Part shown: piece by piece, positions 1 to 4,056 of the stretch | How the letters are laid out: each line of letters begins with the position of its first letter | Numbering within the stretch: the first letter of the stretch is position 1 | Origin: JABSQH01 sp039194665 | GTDB lineage: Bacteria; Actinomycetota; Acidimicrobiia; Acidimicrobiales; Ilumatobacteraceae | Direction of reading: 5' to 3' | NCBI GenBank assembly: GCA_039194665.1 | Contig: JBCCVW010000272.1 | Location: 1-5,105, forward strand | Length of the DNA: 5,105 nt | Made by a program: the position numbers and the translations under genes | Notes under the pieces: generated by a model | The model's database searches: none | What the model was told of the DNA's origin: nothing | The model's input: only the letters and a program-made list of their open reading frames with translations

Positions 1-1
1 C

Positions 2-148
2 GACGACGAGGGCGAAGCCGCCGACGACGAGGGCGAAGCAGCCGACGACGAGGGCGAAGCAGCCGACGACGAGGGCGAAGCCGCCGACGACGAGGGCGAA
101 GCCGCCGACGACGAGGGCGAAGCAGCCGACGACGAGGGCGAAGCACCC
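2..148 (+). repeat. Seven 21-bp tandem repeats encoding DDEGEAA
   Basis: Seven contiguous units begin at 2, 23, 44, 65, 86, 107 and 128. Each reads GAC GAC GAG GGC GAA GC(C/A) GCC. The first six differ only by a synonymous C/A at codon six (C,A,A,C,C,A); the seventh ends GCA CCC, giving Pro. Decayed unit-like sequence (GAC GAC AGT GTG GCC ...) follows. The array may extend beyond the left edge. Near-identity at DNA level points to recent slippage or recombination expansion inside the coding frame. Confidence 0.95.
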
Positions 149-445
149 GACGACAGTGTGGCCGCGAGCGACGACGAGCGCGTGACGGACGACTCGGCGA
201 ATGTCGAGACCGACGCCGATGACGAGGCCGACGCCGATGTCGAGGCCGACGCCGATGTCGAGGCCGATGTCGATGTCGAGGCCGCGGCGGAGCCAGAGGC
301 CGCCGACGAGGGCGCCGTCGCAGACGAGCTGGAACCGCCCCAGACGGATCAGCCCGCAGCCGGTCCCGACATCGAGCCGGTGGCCTCCGCCGACGCAGAG
401 ACCGATGTCGGCGACGGGGATGAACCCGTTGGAGTTCCGGGCTGA
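2..445 (+). CDS. C-terminal part of a highly acidic repeat protein (5'-truncated)
   Basis: The frame is open from the left edge to a TGA at 443-445, so only the last 147 codons are visible and the start is outside the window. The product is almost entirely Asp, Glu, Ala, Gly and Val. Residues 1-49 are seven DDEGEAA units (the last ends in P). A decayed DDSVAAS/DDERVTDD stretch follows, then four DAD[DV]EA units, and a Pro/Glu/Ala tail ending EPVGVPG. There is no predicted fold, membrane segment or catalytic motif, and it should be an intrinsically disordered polyanionic tail. A GTG at 158 could serve as an internal start but is unnecessary, because the same composition continues upstream of it. 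Function is unknown: the folded part that would identify it lies upstream. The stop is followed by C and the next gene lies in the same frame 30 bases on. The reading frame is secure because the repeat periods are multiples of three and other frames give unlikely Arg/Pro-rich proteins. Confidence 0.75.
   Translation, partial: DDEGEAADDEGEAADDEGEAADDEGEAADDEGEAADDEGEAADDEGEAPDDSVAASDDERVTDDSANVETDADDEADADVEADADVEADVDVEAAAEPEAADEGAVADELEPPQTDQPAAGPDIEPVASADAETDVGDGDEPVGVPG
212..283 (+). repeat. Four 18-bp tandem repeats encoding DAD[DV]EA
   Basis: Units at 212, 230, 248 and 266 follow GACGCCGATGTCGAGGCC. The second and third are identical, the first has GAC in place of GTC (Asp for Val), and the fourth starts GATGTC. 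It is a second, independent in-frame amplification in the same acidic protein, with a different unit length from the 21-bp array. Confidence 0.85.
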
Positions 446-468
446 CCATCACCGCACAGCAGTAGTGT
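442..468 (+). promoter_or_regulatory. Possible promoter giving a leaderless transcript for the 476 gene
   Basis: TAGTGT at 463-468 fits the actinobacterial -10 pattern TANNNT. It lies seven bases before the GTG at 476, so transcription would begin at or next to the start codon. No Shine-Dalgarno sequence precedes that GTG, which suits leaderless initiation. The upstream CTGACC (442-447) matches the -35 consensus only partly, with a short 15-base spacer. This is a motif-level inference only. Confidence 0.3.
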
Positions 469-475
469 CGGCGTC

Positions 476-700
476 GTGGCTTCCCTCGATGTCGATGCAA
501 TGTTGGAGCGGTTTCGCGAGCGAGCGGCGGCGGTGAAGAAGCGGCCGCTACCGCCGGTCGCCGGCGAAGAACGCCAGGAGTTCATTCGTCAGTCGCAGCT
601 CGACTTCCAGGACTTCGCCATCGTCGGCGACTCCGACGCCAGCCTCGACGACGGCGTGCTCACGCTGCGCATCGATCTTCGCCCGGCTGAGGAGCGCTGA
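476..700 (+). CDS. Small conserved-looking hypothetical protein upstream of AIM24
   Basis: A 74-residue soluble protein. Residues 1-35 look like a charged amphipathic helix (LERFRERAAAVKKR). A second helical stretch (EERQEFIRQSQ) follows, then a short beta-like tail, FAIVGDSDASLDDGVLTLRIDLRP. It has no signal peptide, membrane helix or catalytic motif that I recognise. The start is uncertain: GTG 476 is used here, and ATG 500 is an in-frame alternative that drops eight residues; neither has a Shine-Dalgarno. Its TGA (698-700) is one base from the ATG of the AIM24 gene, so the pair is very likely co-transcribed and perhaps translationally coupled. The ordered hydrophobic pattern, coding-like base composition and tight spacing argue that it is real. 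I cannot name its function. The frame is the same as the upstream acidic gene, with no further stop between them. Confidence 0.7.
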   Translation: MASLDVDAMLERFRERAAAVKKRPLPPVAGEERQEFIRQSQLDFQDFAIVGDSDASLDDGVLTLRIDLRPAEER

Positions 701-701
701 C

Positions 702-1379
702 ATGCGCACCGAGATCACGTATAGCCCGGCATTCGCGATGGCCACGTTGCACCTCGACCAGGGCGAGGCCGTGCGTGCAGAGGCTGGGGCAATGATGGCG
801 ATGACGTCGAACGTCGACATCGCTACCAGCACGCAGGGCGGGGTGCTGACGGGGCTGCGCCGTTCCGTGCTCGGCGGCGAGTCGTTCTTCATGAACACGT
901 TCACCAGCAATGGCGCCAACGAGAACATCGTTGTTGCGCCGGCACTTCCCGGCGACATCATCACCTGGCCGATCGTCGACACGCCGGTGTACCTGCAGTC
1001 CGGCTCGTATTTGGCGTCGTCGGGCAGTGTCGACATCGACTCCAAGTGGGGTGGCTCCAAGACGTTCTTCAGCAAGGAAGGACTGTTCATGCTGAAGTGC
1101 ACAGGCCAGGGTGACCTCGTGGTGTCGAGTTACGGGGCCATACACACCCTCGATCTCGCAGCCGGCCAGACCTACACCGTGGACACCGGGCACATGGTCG
1201 GCTGGCAAGAAGGTGTGAGCTACCACGTACGCAAGGCCGGAAACTGGAAGTCGACAGTGCTCGGTGGCGAGGGACTCGTCGTCGAGCTCACGGGTCCGGG
1301 CAGGGCCTATATCCAGACCCGCAGCCCGGAGGGCTTCATCGACTGGCTGGCTCCGAAGCTGCCAGGCAACCGCTCGTAG
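702..1379 (+). CDS. AIM24 / TIGR00266 family protein
   Basis: A complete 225-residue protein of the usual length for the bacterial AIM24 family (related to yeast mitochondrial Aim24; fold related to the TRAP-like beta-helix). Family signatures appear in order: EAGAM (27-31), a GG pair at 46-47, LGGESFF (57-63), APALPGDI (79-86), YLASSGSVDIDSKWGG (103-118), EGLFMLKCTGQGDL (126-139), SYGAI (143-147), VDTGHMVGW (160-168), GGEGLVVELTGPG (188-200) and IQTRS (204-208). It is probably cytosolic: no signal peptide or transmembrane helix is visible. The biochemical role of bacterial members is not established; the yeast protein affects mitochondrial inner-membrane organisation. The start is well supported, with GGAG at 691-694 lying seven bases before ATG 702, inside the end of the small upstream gene. 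The stop is TAG, and no strong terminator follows before the tRNA promoter. Confidence 0.93.
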   Translation: MRTEITYSPAFAMATLHLDQGEAVRAEAGAMMAMTSNVDIATSTQGGVLTGLRRSVLGGESFFMNTFTSNGANENIVVAPALPGDIITWPIVDTPVYLQSGSYLASSGSVDIDSKWGGSKTFFSKEGLFMLKCTGQGDLVVSSYGAIHTLDLAAGQTYTVDTGHMVGWQEGVSYHVRKAGNWKSTVLGGEGLVVELTGPGRAYIQTRSPEGFIDWLAPKLPGNRS

Positions 1380-1404
1380 CGAGCTGTCGGGTTCGCCACG
1401 GCGC

Positions 1405-1413
1405 TGGTATAGT
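1405..1413 (+). promoter_or_regulatory. Extended -10 promoter of the tRNA-Gly gene
   Basis: TGGTATAGT combines an extended TGn motif (1405-1407) with TATAGT at 1408-1413, five of six bases of the -10 consensus. A poor -35 match, CTGTCG at 1384-1389 (18-base spacer), may be compensated by the TGn element. Transcription would start near 1420, giving a leader of about 35 bases before the mature tRNA. Confidence 0.65.
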
Positions 1414-1421
1414 CATTGTCC

Positions 1422-1448
1422 CTCTGTGGCGCAGCAGCGTCGACAGAG
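1422..1448 (+). other. Possible hairpin in the tRNA 5' leader
   Basis: CTCTGT (1422-1427) is exactly complementary to ACAGAG (1443-1448), and inside it CGC (1430-1432) can pair with GCG (1437-1439). The predicted transcript start is near 1420, so the pre-tRNA would begin almost directly with this stem, with six bases between the stem and the mature tRNA 5' end. It may help define or protect the leader removed by RNase P. The stem is short, so this is tentative. Confidence 0.35.
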
Positions 1449-1454
1449 TTCAAC

Positions 1455-1530
1455 GCGGACGTGGCTCAGTTGGTAGAGCGTCACCTTGCCAAGGTGAAGG
1501 TCGCCGGTTCGATCCCGGTCGTCCGCTCCA
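1455..1530 (+). tRNA. tRNA-Gly (anticodon GCC), CCA encoded
   Basis: A full 76-nt cloverleaf can be folded by eye. The acceptor stem GCGGACG (1455-1461) pairs with CGTCCGC (1520-1526). The D arm is GCTC-AGTTGGTA-GAGC (1464-1479). The anticodon stem TCACC/GGTGA encloses loop TTGCCAA with anticodon GCC at 1488-1490. The variable loop is AGGTC, and the T arm GCCGG-TTCGATC-CCGGT (1503-1519) has one G-T pair. The discriminator base is T1527, followed by encoded CCA (1528-1530). The GCC anticodon reads GGC and GGU, the main glycine codons in this GC-rich genome. It stands alone with its own promoter and terminator. Confidence 0.98.
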
Positions 1531-1534
1531 CACA

Positions 1535-1570
1535 CGCCCTGCTCAGCGCACCTGAGCGGGGCGTTCTCGC
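1535..1570 (+). terminator. Rho-independent-type terminator after tRNA-Gly
   Basis: CGCCCTGCTCAG (1535-1546) pairs with CTGAGCGGGGCG (1552-1563) as a continuous 12-bp stem with one T-G wobble, around the five-base loop CGCAC. A short TTCTC follows. The U-tract is poor, as is common in actinobacteria. On the minus strand the wobble becomes an A-C mismatch and no T-run follows, so the structure is best suited to the tRNA transcript. It could still act weakly on the convergent protease gene, which has no other obvious terminator between 1564 and 1615. Confidence 0.8.
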
Positions 1571-1615
1571 ATCCGGAGTTCGGCCGCTGCGCGCCACGAG
1601 CTTCCCTGTGCGCCG

Positions 1616-3829
1616 CTACCCGCTGATGTAGGCGAGGACGTCGATGGCGTAGTGGGCGTTGCGGTGGGAGTAGAGGCAGAGTTCGCCGTTGTTGTTGAGG
1701 GCGACGGTGGTGGCGTTGGCGATGTTGACGCCGGGGGTGTAGTTGACCGTTGAGGCGTTGGGTGGGTCTTGGGTGCAGGGGAAGAGGGTGGCGAAGCCGC
1801 GGTCGGTGGTGTCGATGGCGGTGAGGTTGACTTCGACGCCGACGGCGTTGGCGTCGACGCCGCCGCGTCCGGCGACTTGGATACGGATGATTTCTCGGGC
1901 GGCGAGTTTGCCGCCGCCTTGGAACAGGTTGTCGATGGTGGTGCCGGTGACTCGAGTGTCGAGCACACGCGCGGGATCGACTGTGATCACGTCCGGTGTC
2001 GGCGGCGGAGGCGGTGGAATCGCCTCGACCAGGGCGGCGGCGTCGAGCAACCCGTACCCGGAGACGCGGTCGACCCCTGGGGCGTCGATGTCCAGCGCGT
2101 GCGAGGCGAACAGACCGTCGACATCGGCGGTGGACAGCGTCGGATTGGCCTCGAGCATCAGCGCCGCGATGGCCGCAGCGTGGGGCGCCGCAGCCGACGT
2201 GCCGGGGAACGGGCTGAACCCCGGCGTTGCGGTCGTCACCCCGTCGGCGGCGGCGATGTCCGGCTTTTGGCGGACCGTTCCCCCGGTCGACGAGAAGTTG
2301 CCGGGGGTGTACGGGTTGCCGTCGGCGTCGAAGAACAGTCGGCGCGGCCCGTCGCTGCTAAAGCTCCTCACCGGATTGGCTGCTCCGCCGGTGAACGCAC
2401 CACCGAGCGCGGTTGCTTGGTCGACCGCCGCCACTGCGAACGCGCCCTCGGCGGCCGGCTGTCCGTAGATCGACCCACCCGTAGCCTGATCCAGCCGGCC
2501 GCCGAGGGAGTTGAGGTGTAGGTACCGGGGACTGCCGCTGAACAGGGCGACGGCGAGGTTCATCCCGGTGGCGTCGTCGGGACCGTTGATGAACTCGATC
2601 GGGTTGTCGTCGCCATCTTGAATATCTGTCGAGGCGAGAACGACCGACGTGCCGGTGGCATCGAGGAGATAGAGGTCGTAGTCGTTGGTGGAGCCACCCA
2701 ACGGATCGGCCCACTGCAACACAAAGGTGCCTCCTCCCGCAGTGACCGTGTTGGCACCAGAGCCGTCGCCGAAGTCGTGGATCGTGCCCGCCGCCACGCC
2801 CAGCGCTGGCGGGGCGGCTCCTGAGGCTTGGAAGTCACCCTCCCACGCGCCCGACGTGCCATCGGTGGCGTTTCCGTCGTTGCCCGCGGCGGAGAAGTAC
2901 AGCGCGCCGTCGGCGACTACCTCGTCGACGGCCGCGGCGATCGGGCCGTCTTGGAGCGACGGGCTCGTGAAGTATCCGATGTCGTCGACGATGACATGGC
3001 AACCCGAGGCGCGCAGGTCGAGAATGTTCTGCGCGAAACTCGCCCGACCGCCGGTCGCCGTTGCGTATCCGAGGGTGGCGCCGGGCGCGAGGTCGTGGAC
3101 GATCTCGAGCATCGCCGTGCCCTCACTCGTTCCGGGGTTGCCCGATTGACCTGGGAGGACCGATACCGCGGGCAGGTCGCCCGAGGCTTGGAGCGCGCCG
3201 AGCGCGTCGACCGAATCCGACATCACGCAGGCCTTGACGCCCGCGCCGGTGACGTTGGACGTGGCGCGAGCGACATCGGCCCGATGGGCGACGTCGCCCT
3301 CGGAGGTGTCGATCTTGCGGGTCACCGGTCGGTCGGCCGGGCGAATGCCCGTCACGTTCGGCGACGTGGCCAGCTGCTCGATCGCGTCGATCGGAAGCCG
3401 AGCGCGCACGGCGCGATACCGCGGGTGGCTGTTGACCACCTCGCCACCGAGTGCGACGATGCGCTCGAGCAGGCTGGCGCCGACGGTGGCGTCGATATCG
3501 ACCAGGACCATGTTGCGCCCGTCCGTGGTGACTCTCGTCTGTAGATCCGGCACCACTTGGAACAGCTCATCGTTGCGCTCGCGTTTGATCTCGTACAGCA
3601 GATCGGAGTCGATCTTGCGCTGTGTCGGCGACCGAGATGCCTTCTCCGCCATCAGCGCCTCGATCTGTTCGTCGACGCTGGACGAGGGCCCATCGAGCGG
3701 TCCCGTGCCGGCGCTCACGGTTGAACCTCCGCTCGTCGCGGTGTTCGTCGTGGCCACGAGGACCATGGCGGCGACCAGACAACCGGCGAGGCCCGTCACT
3801 CGCCGAACTCGATGGTGTCGATTCCCCAT
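1616..3829 (-). CDS. Secreted subtilisin-fold (S8/S53-like) serine protease with Glu in place of the catalytic His and a C-terminal 'LDTR...VAGRGGV' module
   Basis: A 737-residue exported protein. Residues 1-33 are a signal peptide: basic NRHHRVRR, a hydrophobic stretch to about 26, then a small polar region. Residues ~75-170 resemble an I9-like propeptide (VLVDIDATVGASLLERIVALGGEVV). The catalytic domain spans ~195-605. The active-site Asp is in VMSDSVD (D205). The position of the subtilisin His (HGT) is Glu in SEGTAMLEIVHDLAPGA (E236). Oxyanion Asn is in SAAGND (N317), and the nucleophile is in PGTSAAAPH (S545). A PPC-like beta-sandwich appears inserted at ~355-445 (FVLQWADPLGGSTNDYDLYLLD). 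This arrangement fits the subfamily I recall as 'S53-like' within the S8/S53 superfamily (Glu-Asp-Ser sites), so activity is plausible but unproven. A Pro6 linker (605-610) leads to a ~125-residue module (613-737: PARVLDTR, VAGRGGV, C685/C718, IDVLAYIS), probably for surface or secretion-related binding. The start is firm: GGAGG lies eight bases upstream. It is divergent from the glycosyltransferase. Confidence 0.9.
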   Translation of the reverse strand: MGNRHHRVRRVTGLAGCLVAAMVLVATTNTATSGGSTVSAGTGPLDGPSSSVDEQIEALMAEKASRSPTQRKIDSDLLYEIKRERNDELFQVVPDLQTRVTTDGRNMVLVDIDATVGASLLERIVALGGEVVNSHPRYRAVRARLPIDAIEQLATSPNVTGIRPADRPVTRKIDTSEGDVAHRADVARATSNVTGAGVKACVMSDSVDALGALQASGDLPAVSVLPGQSGNPGTSEGTAMLEIVHDLAPGATLGYATATGGRASFAQNILDLRASGCHVIVDDIGYFTSPSLQDGPIAAAVDEVVADGALYFSAAGNDGNATDGTSGAWEGDFQASGAAPPALGVAAGTIHDFGDGSGANTVTAGGGTFVLQWADPLGGSTNDYDLYLLDATGTSVVLASTDIQDGDDNPIEFINGPDDATGMNLAVALFSGSPRYLHLNSLGGRLDQATGGSIYGQPAAEGAFAVAAVDQATALGGAFTGGAANPVRSFSSDGPRRLFFDADGNPYTPGNFSSTGGTVRQKPDIAAADGVTTATPGFSPFPGTSAAAPHAAAIAALMLEANPTLSTADVDGLFASHALDIDAPGVDRVSGYGLLDAAALVEAIPPPPPPTPDVITVDPARVLDTRVTGTTIDNLFQGGGKLAAREIIRIQVAGRGGVDANAVGVEVNLTAIDTTDRGFATLFPCTQDPPNASTVNYTPGVNIANATTVALNNNGELCLYSHRNAHYAIDVLAYISG

Positions 3830-3837
3830 TGTCCCGT

Positions 3838-3842
3838 CCTCC
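3838..3842 (-). promoter_or_regulatory. Strong Shine-Dalgarno of the protease gene
   Basis: Read on the minus strand, GGAGG is followed by an eight-base spacer and ATG (3829-3827). It is the only near-consensus ribosome binding site in the window and fixes the protease start, which also yields a well-formed signal peptide immediately after the Met. Confidence 0.85.
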
Positions 3843-3885
3843 CCCGCACGGCCGATGTCGAGCCGATGGACCTCCCGGCAGCACG

Positions 3886-3914
3886 AGAGTGCTATGTGGC
3901 GCTGTGCGTGTCAA
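3886..3914 (-). promoter_or_regulatory. Candidate sigma-70 promoter of the protease gene
   Basis: On the minus strand a perfect TTGACA (3914-3909) is followed by a 17-base spacer and CACTCT (3891-3886), a weak -10. A nearby TAGCAC (3894-3889) is an alternative but would give a 14-base spacer. With the 17-base choice the transcript would start near 3879, leaving a leader of about 50 bases. The -35 sits within an inverted repeat (3903-3924), and the -10 overlaps AGCAC-GAGA-GTGCT (3880-3893), which suggests a regulated promoter. Confidence 0.5.
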
Positions 3915-3924
3915 GAGACGCACA
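3903..3924. repeat. Inverted repeat over the protease -35 box (putative operator)
   Basis: TGTGCGT (3903-3909) and ACGCACA (3918-3924) are perfect reverse complements around GTCAAGAG. Counting inner pairs, 9 of 11 positions of this 22-bp stretch are symmetric. Its centre falls on the TTGACA -35 hexamer of the protease promoter, the classic place for a dimeric repressor to block RNA polymerase. No regulator gene is in the window. Confidence 0.5.
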
Positions 3925-3950
3925 TCACCCAGCTGCCGCGTGGGTGGTGT
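3922..3950. repeat. Long-armed inverted repeat in the divergent intergenic region
   Basis: ACATCACCCA (3922-3931) and TGGGTGGTGT (3941-3950) match in 9 of 10 positions, with one T-G pair, and are separated by nine bases (GCTGCCGCG). It overlaps the end of the preceding palindrome by three bases. It could be a second operator, or a hairpin if transcribed on the plus strand. No T-run follows, so it is not a typical terminator. Confidence 0.5.
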
Positions 3951-3960
3951 TCGCACATTG

Positions 3961-4000
3961 GTTGCCGACCCGTCATCTGCCGTTGCCGAATCACAGTGAT
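3961..4000. repeat. GTTGCCGA direct repeats and ATCACAGTGAT palindrome
   Basis: GTTGCCGA occurs at 3961-3968 and again at 3982-3989, exactly 21 bp apart, or two helical turns, so both copies face the same side of the helix. It is followed at once by the perfect 11-base palindrome ATCACAGTGAT (3990-4000). Both are short, but they lie in the spacer upstream of the glycosyltransferase where regulator sites are expected. No good -10/-35 pair for that gene was found here. Confidence 0.35.
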
Positions 4001-4018
4001 GTAGTTCATCTCGCTCGT

Positions 4019-4056
4019 GTTCACTACGCGTCGTGAACGAGATCGTTCGAGCGATC
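4019..4056. repeat. Two adjacent near-perfect palindromes at the glycosyltransferase start
   Basis: The first, GTTCACTACGCGTCGTGAAC (4019-4038), is symmetric at 9 of 10 base pairs and centred on ACGCGT. The second, GATCGTTCGAGCGATC (4041-4056), is symmetric at 7 of 8 pairs. They are two bases apart. The first overlaps the candidate GTG start at 4033. If translation really begins at GTG 4096, both lie in the leader or promoter and make natural operator candidates. Confidence 0.5.

Noticed and set aside
2..148. CRISPR-like array
   Set aside because: The 21-bp units are contiguous with no spacers, and they are in-frame coding repeats.
201..536. Plus-strand frame with MSRPTP repeats
   Set aside because: It is the out-of-frame reading of the 18-bp acidic repeats, and it runs across the stop of the acidic gene and into the next gene.
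1372..1384. GCTCG-TAG-CGAGC hairpin over the AIM24 stop codon
   Set aside because: The five-base stem has a three-base loop and no T-run, which is too weak to call a terminator.
1500..1530. tRNA-Gly 3' end as an integration (att) site
   Set aside because: I see no duplicate of the tRNA 3' end and no integrase or mobile gene in the window.
1416..1631. 71-codon plus-strand frame through the tRNA
   Set aside because: It overlaps the tRNA and its terminator, and its residues simply translate the cloverleaf.
1743..2521. Long plus-strand open frames (about 240-250 codons) opposite the protease gene
   Set aside because: They are antisense shadows of the GC-rich protease. Their translations are low-complexity Gly/Val/Arg- or Ala/Ser-rich and show no domain, whereas the minus strand has a full protease with signal peptide and Shine-Dalgarno.
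3779..3790. LAGC lipobox in the protease N-terminus (C17)
   Set aside because: Only about six residues separate the basic region from the Cys, and the hydrophobic stretch continues after it. An ordinary signal peptide fits better than a lipoprotein one.
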